Assembly (NCBI GenBank): GCA_938045585.1
Contig: CALIAU010000015.1
Span: forward strand, 62,001-126,000
Length of the DNA: 64,000 nucleotides
Direction of reading: 5' to 3'
Source: an uncultured Saprospiraceae bacterium
GTDB lineage: Bacteria; Bacteroidota; Bacteroidia; Chitinophagales; Saprospiraceae
Shown: one piece after another, positions 8,769-17,744 of the stretch
Layout: every line of letters starts with the position of its first letter
Numbering within the stretch: position 1 is the first letter of the stretch
Notes under the pieces: generated by a model
The model's input: the letters and a program-made list of their open reading frames with translations, nothing else
Databases searched by the model: none
Told to the model about the DNA's origin: nothing
Translations under genes and position numbers: made by a program

Positions 8769-9734
8769 ATGAGTGTAAAAATGAATAGAATATTAAAAAT
8801 TGCAACAATTCCCATTTGCGTTTGCATATTCTTACTTGCTGGATGTATAGATGAATTTGAGAATATTTATCCCTATGAAAAATCAATAGCGAGTTTTTTC
8901 GATAAGGTACAGAGCCTAGAAAAACAATTTAGTTTTGATGCGGCGGCTGGCTCACAATATGTATCTGATAGAGGTACTATTTTGGATATACCTCCGAATG
9001 CCTTTGTTGATGCCTCAGGAAACTTGATCACTGGGATGATTGACTTTACTTTTATTGAAGTACTGGATAAAAGTCTTATGATGATTTATGATAAGCCTAC
9101 TATCACAAGTTCAAACACAATATTAGAAAGTGCAGGTGTTTTATATCTAGAGGCACGTCAAGATGGAAAAGAACTAAGTCTGATAGAAGGTATTGAAGTG
9201 CGTATTCCTTCTGATAACATGAGAGATATGCGCTTATTTGGATGGAGTGAAACTGCAGTTGAACCAGCTATGGCTTTTGCTTGGAACCTTATATCTGACG
9301 TATCAATAGCTCGGGATGAATGGACGGATCCTAATACGAATCTTGATGTCTCAGGTTTTTATATGTCATTAGGAAGATTAGATTGGATCAACTGCGATGC
9401 TTTTATAAACTATCCAGAAGAAGAATTGACATCCCTATGTTTAAATTTTCCAGATGGTTATGATAATAGGAATACCATCTCCTATGTGATTTTTGAAGAT
9501 CTGAATAGTGTTATTCGTATTCCCAAAAACAATAGCTATCAGGAAACTTGTTTTCCAGACGACCAAGCTCCTATCGGTGAAAGAATAAGTATAGTCAGTA
9601 TTAGAGTTGTAGATGAAGACCAATACGAACTAGGAATGATAGAAAATGTCGTAATCACAGCGAACTTCGAGGAAGACATGCTGTTTAGTTCACAGAGTTT
9701 GGAACAAATTTTGGATATATTAGCACAGTTTTAG
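8769..9734 (+). CDS. Lipoprotein with ZU5-like N-terminal domain
   Basis: 321 residues with a lipoprotein signal: hydrophobic core, then L-L-A-G-C (Cys about 26 from the first Met; an alternative Met four codons later at 8781 also works). Residues about 60-150 show 'YVSDRGTILDIPPNAFVDAS' and 'VLYLEARQDGKEL', the 'P-x-N-A-F-x-D-x-x-G' pattern of Bacteroidota lipoproteins carrying a ZU5-like beta domain. The rest is beta-rich and unassigned. It follows the sigma/barrel pair by 43 bp on the same strand and ends at a strong terminator, so the three genes are probably one operon. Being on the envelope, it may be a ligand-sensing or assembly partner of the barrel protein; this is inference. Confidence 0.75.
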   Translation: MSVKMNRILKIATIPICVCIFLLAGCIDEFENIYPYEKSIASFFDKVQSLEKQFSFDAAAGSQYVSDRGTILDIPPNAFVDASGNLITGMIDFTFIEVLDKSLMMIYDKPTITSSNTILESAGVLYLEARQDGKELSLIEGIEVRIPSDNMRDMRLFGWSETAVEPAMAFAWNLISDVSIARDEWTDPNTNLDVSGFYMSLGRLDWINCDAFINYPEEELTSLCLNFPDGYDNRNTISYVIFEDLNSVIRIPKNNSYQETCFPDDQAPIGERISIVSIRVVDEDQYELGMIENVVITANFEEDMLFSSQSLEQILDILAQF

Positions 9735-9783
9735 GATACTACCCAAAAACCTAAAGAAGTATTTTTATTCGTAAATGGGAGCC

Positions 9784-9819
9784 GCCTGTCTGGAGAAAGT
9801 TTCGGACAGGCTTTTTTTT
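9784..9819 (+). terminator. Rho-independent terminator after the sigma operon
   Basis: Stem GCCTGTC (9784-9790) with GACAGGC (9805-9811), extended by a G-U and a G-C pair, followed by eight T residues. It ends the sigma factor, barrel protein and lipoprotein unit. Confidence 0.85.
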
Positions 9820-9986
9820 AATTGCATTTATACCTTTTACCTAAGGTAGGTTAAGTTACTTATCACTAGTTCTTTCCGTCTAAACATTGTCTCTAGCTGT
9901 TATAAAAATTAAAATGTAAGTTAATAGTGTTTTAATTTTAAGCGCTGTTAAAAAGTTTACTTTAGATTAAGAGAAATGCTATCACT

Positions 9987-10646
9987 ATGAACAAGACAAT
10001 CAAATTTAGCACAGTCATTTTCGGCCTTATTATTTTTTCTTCTTGTGCACGCAATTATACCTATCTCCATGGCGAGAACATGGATAAGAATGGTACAGCC
10101 TCATCAGATCTTGTTATAGAGTCTAAGTATGCAGGTATGGCTTTCGATCATGCCGTCTTTGAAGTATCAATCCTGAATAATTCTGAGAAGAATCAAACCT
10201 TTGCCACAAGAGATATTATTTTACGCTTAGATGATATGACAACAGACAATGTTATAAAACTCTATCCACAGACCAAGTTTGAGATGCGCGATCATCTGTA
10301 TTTGAACGGACGCAGTCTCCAAAGAGGAAATTATAGATCCAACAGAGTAAAGGGTCCTTATACACAGGGCAAAGCAAATTTCAATGAGCACGAAAAGATT
10401 GATTACGTGCAACATACGCAGCCAAGATTTTTAGGTTTGATTGAAGGACTTGACAATAGCCGCAAACAATACATTACCGATTGGGTATTTGAACGTGCTG
10501 TGATAGAACCTGGACAAACAGTAAGCTTTGATCTGTTCTTCCAACGTAGAATGCGCAGTGGGAATGTGGAGCTAGAATTTCATTCTGAATATGATACATA
10601 TATAGTCCCGTACGAATTTAATTATACGGTAGTACGATACAGATAA
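9987..10646 (+). CDS. Hypothetical lipoprotein
   Basis: 219 residues. The signal peptide ends in F-S-S-C (Cys about 20), so it should be lipid-anchored in the periplasm or outer membrane. The mature part appears to be an immunoglobulin-like beta sandwich: 'FDHAVFEVSILNNSEKNQTF' resembles the DUF4352/cohesin-type strand order, and 'VIEPGQTVSFDLFFQRRM' is a typical closing strand pair. I do not recognise the family. The gene is monocistronic, with its own hairpin terminator. An unusual dense basic segment ('NGRSLQRGNYRSNRVKG') in the middle suggests a surface-exposed loop. Confidence 0.65.
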   Translation: MNKTIKFSTVIFGLIIFSSCARNYTYLHGENMDKNGTASSDLVIESKYAGMAFDHAVFEVSILNNSEKNQTFATRDIILRLDDMTTDNVIKLYPQTKFEMRDHLYLNGRSLQRGNYRSNRVKGPYTQGKANFNEHEKIDYVQHTQPRFLGLIEGLDNSRKQYITDWVFERAVIEPGQTVSFDLFFQRRMRSGNVELEFHSEYDTYIVPYEFNYTVVRYR

Positions 10647-10653
10647 TTACATT

Positions 10654-10686
10654 AAAAAAGCCACAAGCATAAGCTGTGGCTTTTTT
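10654..10686. terminator. Bidirectional hairpin terminator
   Basis: Stem AAAAAAGCCACA (10654-10665) with TGTGGCTTTTTT (10675-10686) and a 9-base loop, between two convergent genes. The A and T tracts serve both directions. Confidence 0.88.
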
Positions 10687-10710
10687 AATGCTTTGTATTA
10701 GAGTAGGTGA

Positions 10711-11211
10711 TTATAATAAGCCTTTAATATCAGCTGGTGAATAATTGACTGATTTCAAAACTTTACCATCTTCTTTTCTGAAGACTAGGTACTCCTCCCC
10801 TTTCTTTTGAATGTAGGATTCGGTCTCTGACTTATCCATGTAATGTTTTTGGGTTGCCTCTGCTTCTTCCATTGTCTTGCAGACCTTACTCATATTTGAA
10901 CGTTGTACTTCTTCAAATAGACCTTTAAACTTTTGGCCTAATCCAAATTCTAAAATAGCACCAGATAATACATATTGTATATCACAAAAGGCATCAGCCA
11001 CTTCGACCAAATCATTTGCCTCTATTGCTTCTTTTAATTCTCTCAGCTCCTCTTCAATAAGATTTATCCGTAGCTTACATCGTTCTTTAGATGGAATGAC
11101 AGGTGTATCTAAGATGGGTAATTCAAACGTTGAATGAAATTTTGATACGTCATTCAATGCATTTGGTTCTCCAAAAGTGGTTTTGTTTTCTAAGTCTATT
11201 ACTTCTTTCAT
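10711..11211 (-). CDS. MazG-like all-alpha NTP pyrophosphohydrolase
   Basis: 166 residues. The core helices carry the metal-binding pattern of the all-alpha NTP-PPase superfamily (MazG / HisE-like): E-E-x-x-E at about 54-58 within 'LIEEELRELKEAIE', then E-x-x-D at 70-73 and D77 within 'VEVADAFCDIQYVLSGAIL'. These residues bind Mg2+ and hydrolyse a nucleoside triphosphate to monophosphate and pyrophosphate, so it is probably a house-cleaning enzyme. A C-terminal extension (about 120-166, 'GEEYLVFRKEDGKVLKSVNYSPADIKGLL') is seen in phosphoribosyl-ATP pyrophosphohydrolase-like proteins of Bacteroidota. The exact substrate is unknown. There is a single-gene unit on this strand. Confidence 0.82.
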   Translation of the reverse strand: MKEVIDLENKTTFGEPNALNDVSKFHSTFELPILDTPVIPSKERCKLRINLIEEELRELKEAIEANDLVEVADAFCDIQYVLSGAILEFGLGQKFKGLFEEVQRSNMSKVCKTMEEAEATQKHYMDKSETESYIQKKGEEYLVFRKEDGKVLKSVNYSPADIKGLL

Positions 11212-11422
11212 AAGGTTTACATATAATAGAAATGAAGATATGATAATTAACAGAGAGACGAGAATAAAAACCTCTAATTGTTAGCTATTGCTGGACTTTG
11301 TATGTTTCCTAAATGTAAACCACTAAGTCTATTCTTGTTTAAGAAAATGTACTTTCCGCATAAGTTCTTTTAATTCTCAAGTATTTTGCGTAAATTAATA
11401 GGGTACCAAATTCTCAAAGCAT

Positions 11423-11842
11423 ATGATGAACCAAGAAGTAAGACGCATCATGACAACGAATCCAGTTGTTGTGGGTCCCAAAGAAAGTATTAATTCTGTT
11501 TCGCAAATGATGATAGATAAGAAAATTCAGCAGATCCCTGTGGTAGAAGACGGCAAATTATTGGGCCTTATCACCTCCTTCGATTTGTGGAAGAATAATT
11601 CTGAAAAATCTACAGTAGAACAGGTCATGAATAAAAATGTACTTGTAATTACTCCTAAGGATAAAGTAGGTACAGCGGCGCAGCTATTTATGGACAAGCG
11701 ATTTAAGACTTTGCCGGTAGTAAACCTTAGAAATGAATTAAAGGGTGTAGTCACTGCCTTTGATGTCATTCGACATAATATGACCGAGGCATTTCCTAGG
11801 CCTATACTCTACCCGGAGGTTTTTGAGGAGATTAAAGCATAA
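11423..11842 (+). CDS. Tandem CBS domain protein
   Basis: 139 residues made of two CBS motifs and little else. The first is about residues 8-60 ('IMTTNPVVVGPKESINSVSQ', 'IQQIPVVEDGKLLGLITSFD') and the second about 70-125 ('NKNVLVITPKDKVGTAAQL', 'FKTLPVVNLRNELKGVVTAFD'). Such pairs form a Bateman module that binds adenosine nucleotides and senses energy state. Stand-alone CBS proteins regulate partner enzymes or channels; the partner is not shown by the neighbourhood. The start is ATG at 11423 (a second Met follows at once). It ends before a strong terminator. Confidence 0.9.
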   Translation: MMNQEVRRIMTTNPVVVGPKESINSVSQMMIDKKIQQIPVVEDGKLLGLITSFDLWKNNSEKSTVEQVMNKNVLVITPKDKVGTAAQLFMDKRFKTLPVVNLRNELKGVVTAFDVIRHNMTEAFPRPILYPEVFEEIKA

Positions 11843-11928
11843 GAGCTACAGTGTTTTCACCTAGATATTGTTCTTGTACGAATAGTGCACAAGAAAGTGT
11901 GTAACTACTAAAGAAAGAACACAAAAAC

Positions 11929-11960
11929 AAAAAGGCGAACCAATAATGGTTCGCCTTTTT
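11929..11960. terminator. Bidirectional hairpin terminator
   Basis: A perfect 14-bp stem, AAAAAGGCGAACCA (11929-11942) with TGGTTCGCCTTTTT (11947-11960), and a 4-base loop ATAA. It separates the convergent CBS and TPR genes. Confidence 0.9.
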
Positions 11961-11981
11961 CATTCCTTAAAAGAAAGCATA

Positions 11982-13256
11982 CTACATGCCTTCTAACTTC
12001 ATTTTGTACGCTTCTGCCTTATCAAGCTGATTAAGTCTAGCGTAAATTTCTTTTAATGCAATTAATGTATTCTTATCTGTGCCATCAATAGCTTCTGCTT
12101 TTTCAAAGAACGGTAGTGCCTGTCCAAAGATAGAATCCATCTCTTTCTTCTTAGCATCGTATTGTTTCATACCTGCTGATGAAAAATCATTTGCTAATTC
12201 ATTAATAGTACCTACCATATTTGCTGCTTTATTATAGTACAAAGCACCTACACTATATGTAGCGTCAAAATTCTTTGGTTCTTTAGCGAGACCTTGATTG
12301 TAGTAATCCATTGCCTTATCAAAGTATTCACCTGCCTTTGCAGCATCTCCATCTTTAGTCGACTGCTGGTGTAACTGATCATATACAGACCCCATTGTTA
12401 CATACACAGAAACATTGTCTGGCTCTTTTGCAATTGCCTGCTCTAGTTTTCCCGTAAGCACCTCTAACTGACCTGATTGTAGGTAGTGGTTTATTTCAGT
12501 AAATAAAAGACCTGTATCATCAGGATTTGCTTCTCTTCCTGCTTCAAGAATCATTGTAGCTTTTTCAGCATCTCCTTCCTTGTTATAGATGTTATAAAGA
12601 GCATCATAAATAATTGCATCTGACTTACCCATTTCTTTTAACTGTGTAAAATATGGCTTAGATGCCATTTCATCACCTCCATAATAAGCACTGACTGCAG
12701 TAAATAAAACTTGATCGCTATACACAGCAGGATCTGCATCTAATCTAGAATCCTTTCCCTTAGCTGTAAGCATGTCCTTAATTTCTAAGGTCTTTTGGAA
12801 ATTTGAAAATGCATTCTTATAGTCCTTAGCCGTATAAAACATTGCAGCTGCATTGTTTAAGTGATTTTCTAAAGACATCATTCCTTTTAGTGCTTTCTTT
12901 TCTTGTCCCATTTCCATTGCCTTAGAATATGCTTTGTAAGCTATCATTGCAGCATCTGGTACTGGACTTTTGAAATTGTTATCTGTAGCATACTGGATAT
13001 AGGTAGCATCAGAAATGCCGTTCAATAATTCTCCCTGCTTTAACCAGTTTTTACCTTCACTTGCGAAATCGGCATCTTCAAATGCAGAGCTTAACATAGT
13101 TACTGCAGCTGCGACATCTAATTCGTCATTTAAAGGATTCTTATTATACTTCTTGATTACTTTTTCCGCTTCTTTAAAGGCTTTCTTACCTGTTTGAGCG
13201 AAAGATGTTGTTGCTGCCATTAAGAACAAAAACGCAACATAAATTAGATTTTTCAT
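11982..13256 (-). CDS. Secreted TPR-repeat protein
   Basis: 424 residues with a signal peptide (M-K-N-L-I-Y-V hydrophobic core, cleavage near S-F-A-Q at about 21). The rest is helical repeat: paired helices with the A/G-x-x-x-Y-x-x-A pattern, for example 'AMFYTAKDYKNAFSNFQKTLEI' (about 145-165), 'IIYDALYNIYNKEGDAEKATMIL' (about 215-235) and 'VSVYVTMGSVYDQLHQQ' (about 275-290). It should be a periplasmic scaffold for protein-protein contacts. It lies 101 bp downstream of gyrA on the same strand, a gap large enough for its own promoter. The partner is unknown. Confidence 0.8.
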   Translation of the reverse strand: MKNLIYVAFLFLMAATTSFAQTGKKAFKEAEKVIKKYNKNPLNDELDVAAAVTMLSSAFEDADFASEGKNWLKQGELLNGISDATYIQYATDNNFKSPVPDAAMIAYKAYSKAMEMGQEKKALKGMMSLENHLNNAAAMFYTAKDYKNAFSNFQKTLEIKDMLTAKGKDSRLDADPAVYSDQVLFTAVSAYYGGDEMASKPYFTQLKEMGKSDAIIYDALYNIYNKEGDAEKATMILEAGREANPDDTGLLFTEINHYLQSGQLEVLTGKLEQAIAKEPDNVSVYVTMGSVYDQLHQQSTKDGDAAKAGEYFDKAMDYYNQGLAKEPKNFDATYSVGALYYNKAANMVGTINELANDFSSAGMKQYDAKKKEMDSIFGQALPFFEKAEAIDGTDKNTLIALKEIYARLNQLDKAEAYKMKLEGM

Positions 13257-13356
13257 ATAGATTTTTAATTAGATAATTACTTACTCCTGTAACACGAATT
13301 TAAAGGAATAATGATTCTTAACAAACGTTAATTAAATATTTAAGAAATGTTAAAGA

Positions 13357-15822
13357 CTATTCTTCTTCCTCATTTGCTCCATTTTCAATGACTTCAACGT
13401 CAGAAATCTTCTCGTTTTCTTTCAAAGTTATAACACGGACACCCTGAGTGGCACGACCCATTACTCTAATATCACTTACTGGCATACGTATAATTATACC
13501 CGATTCTGTAGTAATTAGCAGGTGATCTGTAGGCTGGACGGCCTTCATAGCACTCATTTTGCCTGTTTTTTCAGTGATTTGCATGGTTTTGACACCTTTT
13601 CCACCTCTATTTGTAATAGAGTACTCATTTATTGCAGTTCGTTTGCCGTTTCCTCTTTCTGAAACAACCATGATAGCTGTATCTAAATCTCCCTTTGGCG
13701 TACTGATCATACCTATCACCTCATCATTATCTGCATCTAATCGCATACCACGTACCCCTGCAGCTGATCTTCCCATAGCACGTACCTTGGATTCATCAAA
13801 TCGTATTGCTCTTCCATTTCTGTTTGCTAGCATAATCTCACTATCGCCTGTTGTCAACTTCACTTCCAGAAGTTCATCCCCCTCATTAATCGTAATGGCA
13901 TTAATACCGTTTACACGCGGACGTGAGAAATTCTCCATAAGCGTCTTCTTAATCACCGCTTTCTTTGTACAGAATATCACGTAATGGCTGCCTAAGAAAT
14001 CTTTATCTGTTAGATCCTTAACCATTATATAGGACTTCACTTTTTCTTCTTTAGGAAGATTAATTACATTTTGGATAACACGTCCTTGCGAAGTTTTAGT
14101 CGCTTCTGGAATCTCATATACACGTAACCAGAAACATCTACCCTTATCTGTAAACAAGAGCAGATAGTTATGCGTATCGGCTGTAAACATATGCTCTATC
14201 CTGTCCTCATTTCTAATTTTAGAACCTCTGGAACCCTTTCCTCCTCTACTTTGTGCCTTGAACTCATCTGCTTTAGTACGCTTGATATAACCCAATTTTG
14301 AAATCGTAATTACTACGTTTTCATTTGGAATCATATCTTCTATGCTGATTTCTCCATCTGCAAAGGTAATCTGAGTTCTACGTGCGTCTCCATATTTCTC
14401 TTTTAACTCTAAGAGCTCATCTTTTGCTATTTGGCGCTGTCTTTCTTCGTTAGAAAGAATATCTTTTAAATCTGCAATTGTCTTTTGTAATTCTGCATAC
14501 TCAGCACGTAGCTTGTCCATCTCTAAGCTTACCAGCTTTTGAAGACGCATTTCTAGAATTGCCTTTGCTTGGATTTCACTTAGATCAAAGGTAGCCATGA
14601 GGTTTTCTTTGGCCTCATCTACTGTTTTAGAGGAACGAATAATTTTTATTACCTCATCTAAGTTATCGATTGCAATAATCAACCCTTCCAAGATGTGGGC
14701 GCGCTCCTCCGCCTTTTTTAGATCGTATTTTGTGCGCCTAACAATTACCTCAATTCTGAATTTGATAAACTCAGAAATAAGTTGTTTCAGATTTAAGATC
14801 TGTGGTCGTCCATTTACCAGAGCCACATTATTCACGCCGTATGAAGACTGTAGTGGCGTAAACTTATACAGCTTACTTAGAACAACTTTTCCAATGGCAT
14901 CTCTCTTTAAATCCACTACGATACGCATACCGTTTCTATCAGATTCATCGCGTATATCAGAAATACCTGTTACTTTCTCATTCTGCACTAATTCAGCAAT
15001 CTTCATTACAAGATTGGCTTTATTCACTTGATATGGAATCTCAGTTATAATAATTCGCTCTGCCCCCTTAGCCGTGAGTTCTATATCAGCCTTCCCTCTT
15101 ACTACTACTCTTCCTCTTCCTGTTTTAAATGCTTCTTTTACCCCCTCTGTACCATATATGATTCCTCCTGTTGGAAAATCTGGCGCTTTTATATGCTCCA
15201 TTAATCCATCAATGTCAATATCTGGATTATCAATTTGTGCAACGATACCATCTACTACCTCAGTCAAATTATGTGGTAACATATTGGTTGCCATACCTAC
15301 GGCAATACCTGACGCTCCATTGACTAACAAATTGGGCAGTGTTGTTGGCAATACAGTTGGCTCTTCTAAACTATCATCAAAATTCAGTCTGAAATCAACC
15401 GTCTCCTTATTAATATCTGATAGTATCTCATCTGAGATCTTCTTCAATCTTGCCTCCGTATAACGCATCGCTGCAGGGCTATCTCCATCTAAGGAGCCAT
15501 AGTTCCCTTGGCCATCCACTAAGGGATATCGTAAAGACCAATCCTGAGCCATTCGTACCATAGAGTCATACACGGAGGTATCTCCATGTGGGTGATACTT
15601 ACCTAATACTTCCCCTACAATTCTTGCGGACTTCTTATGTGCCTTTCCACTGGTAAGACCCAATCCAGACATGCCATAGAGCACTCGCCTATGTACAGGT
15701 TTTAATCCATCCCGTACATCTGGTAAAGCTCGAGACACAATTACCGACATAGAATAATCTATGTAGGCTGTTTTCATCTCATCTTCAATGTTAATCGGTA
15801 TAATTCGTTGATTATCTGCCAT
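13357..15822 (-). CDS. gyrA: DNA gyrase subunit A
   Basis: 821 residues, normal for GyrA. The ATP-independent cleavage subunit carries '[19 protein letters not shown]' (33-51), the quinolone-resistance region '[18 protein letters not shown]' (76-93) and the catalytic Tyr121 in A-M-R-Y-T-E-A-R-L, which bonds covalently to the broken strand. The C-terminal beta-pinwheel contains a GyrA-box-like sequence (Q-S-R-G-G-K-G), which marks gyrase rather than topoisomerase IV. Thr82 and Asp86 sit where E. coli has Ser83 and Asp87; Thr occurs naturally there in some Bacteroidota, so this is not evidence of resistance. The C-terminus is acidic. A TAnnTTTG-type promoter element lies about 35 bp upstream. 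Confidence 0.97.
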   Translation of the reverse strand: MADNQRIIPINIEDEMKTAYIDYSMSVIVSRALPDVRDGLKPVHRRVLYGMSGLGLTSGKAHKKSARIVGEVLGKYHPHGDTSVYDSMVRMAQDWSLRYPLVDGQGNYGSLDGDSPAAMRYTEARLKKISDEILSDINKETVDFRLNFDDSLEEPTVLPTTLPNLLVNGASGIAVGMATNMLPHNLTEVVDGIVAQIDNPDIDIDGLMEHIKAPDFPTGGIIYGTEGVKEAFKTGRGRVVVRGKADIELTAKGAERIIITEIPYQVNKANLVMKIAELVQNEKVTGISDIRDESDRNGMRIVVDLKRDAIGKVVLSKLYKFTPLQSSYGVNNVALVNGRPQILNLKQLISEFIKFRIEVIVRRTKYDLKKAEERAHILEGLIIAIDNLDEVIKIIRSSKTVDEAKENLMATFDLSEIQAKAILEMRLQKLVSLEMDKLRAEYAELQKTIADLKDILSNEERQRQIAKDELLELKEKYGDARRTQITFADGEISIEDMIPNENVVITISKLGYIKRTKADEFKAQSRGGKGSRGSKIRNEDRIEHMFTADTHNYLLLFTDKGRCFWLRVYEIPEATKTSQGRVIQNVINLPKEEKVKSYIMVKDLTDKDFLGSHYVIFCTKKAVIKKTLMENFSRPRVNGINAITINEGDELLEVKLTTGDSEIMLANRNGRAIRFDESKVRAMGRSAAGVRGMRLDADNDEVIGMISTPKGDLDTAIMVVSERGNGKRTAINEYSITNRGGKGVKTMQITEKTGKMSAMKAVQPTDHLLITTESGIIIRMPVSDIRVMGRATQGVRVITLKENEKISDVEVIENGANEEEE

Positions 15823-15856
15823 TTATATATTATAATTTCAAATCAAAAATAGAGTA

Positions 15857-15864
15857 CAAATTTA
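15857..15864 (-). promoter_or_regulatory. Possible -7 element for gyrA
   Basis: On the minus strand the sequence reads TAAATTTG, matching the Bacteroidota -7 consensus TAnnTTTG, and leaves a short leader of about 28 bases before the ATG. No good TTG/TTTG -33 box is seen at the usual spacing, so the call is tentative. Confidence 0.35.
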
Positions 15865-16043
15865 CTCAAATGAGAGCAGAAAATGTAGTAATTTTGAGTT
15901 TAATTAGGACCTATTAATAGCTGCAACAAAAAGCGAATTTATCTGTTCTAAGACTTGATAAAAAGCCTCTCATTCCTAACTAGAAAGACGCTTAGATTTA
16001 GCAGCTTTAGCAATAGAGTTAGCATTCATAATTCATTCAAATT

Positions 16044-16778
16044 TTGCCTATCAGCACAGTAAAACCATATTCCAGTTCAGCTTCCAAAAAAGAGGAGGTA
16101 ACACAGATGTTTGATGGGATAGCACCCTATTATGACCTCCTGAATGCGGTACTTTCTCTTGGCATCGATAAGCGGTGGCGTAAAACAGCCATACAACATG
16201 TTGCAGCATACAAACCTCAGACTATTTTGGATATGGCAACAGGCACGGCTGATCTTGCTATACAGGCCTCTAAAGCTATTCCTGAAGCAAAGATAACGGG
16301 CGTTGATATCTCCTCTAAAATGATTGAATTAGGTAATCAGAAATTGACTAAAAAGTCTTTGACAGACAAGATAGAATTGCATGTAGGTGATTCTGAGAAT
16401 ATGGATTTTGAAAGTAATAGTTTTGATGTCGCAATGGCTTCTTTTGGAGTGCGTAATTTTGGCGACTTGGAAAAGGGTTTGAGTGAAATGCATCGCGTTA
16501 TAAAACCAGGGGGTTCTATACTCGTCCTTGAATTCAGTAATCCTAGGACTTTCCCATTTAAACAGGCCTTTAACGCATACTTTAAATACCTTTTGCCCGT
16601 TATAGGGAGGATAAAATCAAAGGACCCCAAAGCCTACAAATATTTATACGAATCAGTGCAAGCGTTTCCCGATTATGATAGGTTTGGAGCGATTTTAGAA
16701 AACATTGGATTTAAAAAAGTGGTTTGGAAGCCATTAACTTTAGGAATATGTACGATTTACGAAGGAGTAAAAGTTTAA
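16044..16778 (+). CDS. ubiE: Demethylmenaquinone methyltransferase (UbiE/MenG)
   Basis: 244 residues of a class I SAM-dependent methyltransferase that converts demethylmenaquinone to menaquinone, the respiratory quinone of these bacteria. Motif I is 'ILDMATGTADLAI' (about 60-72). The UbiE-specific 'MFDGIAPYYDLLNAVLSLGIDKRWR' region (22-46), 'FDVAMASFGVRNFGDLEKGL' and 'YLYESVQAFPDYDRF' follow in the normal order. The start is TTG: an in-frame stop at 16029 leaves only TTG at 16044 or an ATT, and the N-terminus 'M-P-I-S-T-V-K-P-Y' fits the family. Its 3' end overlaps the porT-like gene, a conserved pairing in Bacteroidota as far as I recall. Confidence 0.93.
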   Translation: MPISTVKPYSSSASKKEEVTQMFDGIAPYYDLLNAVLSLGIDKRWRKTAIQHVAAYKPQTILDMATGTADLAIQASKAIPEAKITGVDISSKMIELGNQKLTKKSLTDKIELHVGDSENMDFESNSFDVAMASFGVRNFGDLEKGLSEMHRVIKPGGSILVLEFSNPRTFPFKQAFNAYFKYLLPVIGRIKSKDPKAYKYLYESVQAFPDYDRFGAILENIGFKKVVWKPLTLGICTIYEGVKV

Positions 16779-17494
16779 TTGTTCTAGTAGTTCTATGCTT
16801 TGTAAGCATTGCTAGTCTTTCTGCACAATTTAATGCGAAAGACAATTATAATTACCTGGATTTCCAGCGTAAGCCCTACTACTTTGGAATGTCCTTTGGC
16901 TACAACAGCTCCGGTTATCAAGTAAACCATTCACGTCAGTTTGTTGCCAATGATAGCATCAATATTGTAGAAGGTGCAAATGGTCCCGGTATTACCCTTC
17001 TCATGATCGCAAACTTAAAAATTGGTGATTATTTTGATTTTAGAATTCTTCCAGGATTCTCTTTCGCAGAACGTCGTTTGGAATATACCTCAACACCTAT
17101 TGCACAGACAGGTGGCACGAATGAAACATACACACGTCAGGTCGAATCTGTATTTGCAGAAATTCCTTTTCAGCTGCGTTTTAAATCAGCTCCCTATAAG
17201 GACAAACGGATGTACGTGATGGCAGGTGCTAAATATTCCTATGATGTAGAGTCTGGTGCACGTATTCGTAAAGACAGAGCCGCACAACTCGTGCAGATTT
17301 CTCCCCATGATTTTCAGGTAGAATATGGGGTCGGGATGCAGTTTTTTATGCCCTTCTTTATCTTCTCGCCAGAAATTAAAATTTCCCAGGGCCTTGGTAA
17401 CATTCACATATTTAAGGATAACCTAAATGACTCTAGCGTATTAGAAACAGTCAAAAGCCGCATTTTCTCTATTTCATTTCACTTTGAAGGTTAG
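16748..17494 (+). CDS. porT: PorT/SprT-like T9SS outer-membrane protein
   Basis: About 248 residues from the Met at 16748 (the frame extends to 16724 but the later Met gives a proper signal peptide, 'LIVLVVLCFVSIASLSAQ'). After the signal it has an N-terminal stretch 'YLDFQRKPYYFGMSFGYNSSGY' and about eight beta strands with alternating hydrophobic residues, ending in an aromatic C-terminal strand (S-F-H-F-E-G). This is the pattern of PorT/SprT, an integral outer-membrane part of the type IX secretion machinery. The position directly after ubiE, overlapping it by 31 bp, supports the call. It would serve export of the T9SS cargo proteins seen elsewhere in the window. Confidence 0.8.
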   Translation: MYDLRRSKSLIVLVVLCFVSIASLSAQFNAKDNYNYLDFQRKPYYFGMSFGYNSSGYQVNHSRQFVANDSINIVEGANGPGITLLMIANLKIGDYFDFRILPGFSFAERRLEYTSTPIAQTGGTNETYTRQVESVFAEIPFQLRFKSAPYKDKRMYVMAGAKYSYDVESGARIRKDRAAQLVQISPHDFQVEYGVGMQFFMPFFIFSPEIKISQGLGNIHIFKDNLNDSSVLETVKSRIFSISFHFEG

Positions 17495-17656
17495 GGCGTA
17501 ACCCACCTTCAGTGGGTCGGGTCATTCAGGGGTTCCGCCTGCCTGCCAAGTCACGCAGGCAGGTCCCCTAACGGCGACAGCTACGCCCTGCCTGCGTGCG
17601 CAAGCAGGCAGGTCCCTTACTACCTGCCTTCCGAGGAACGCAGGCAGGTCCCTTAC
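17494..17656. repeat. GC-rich nest of palindromes (REP-like element)
   Basis: A GC-rich island in AT-rich DNA, directly at the stop codon of the porT-like gene. The outer frame begins GGGCGTA (17494-17500) and its complement TACGCCC is at 17582-17588. Inside are a hairpin ACCCAC/GTGGGT (17501-17517) and then copies of one palindrome: CCTGCCTGC (17538-17546) with GCAGGCAGG (17555-17563); again at 17587-17595 with 17604-17612; and a variant CCTGCCT/AGGCAGG at 17623-17648. Each is followed by TCCC and TTAC or TAAC. The copies look like a mobile or amplified palindrome inserted within an older one. It encodes nothing. Confidence 0.8.
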
Positions 17657-17744
17657 GCAAGGTTTGTCAATTAAGATTAACAAAGCAGCTTTCCTATAAA
17701 GACTTCACAATTCATCCGGTCTTATAACTCCAAAACGATCCACA

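Noticed and set aside
13357-15822. GyrA Thr82 as quinolone resistance
   Set aside because: Thr occurs naturally at this position in some Bacteroidota, and Asp86 is intact.
17494-17656. Palindromes as a CRISPR array or insertion sequence
   Set aside because: Only three or four copies, no constant spacers, no cas gene, no transposase and no target duplication.
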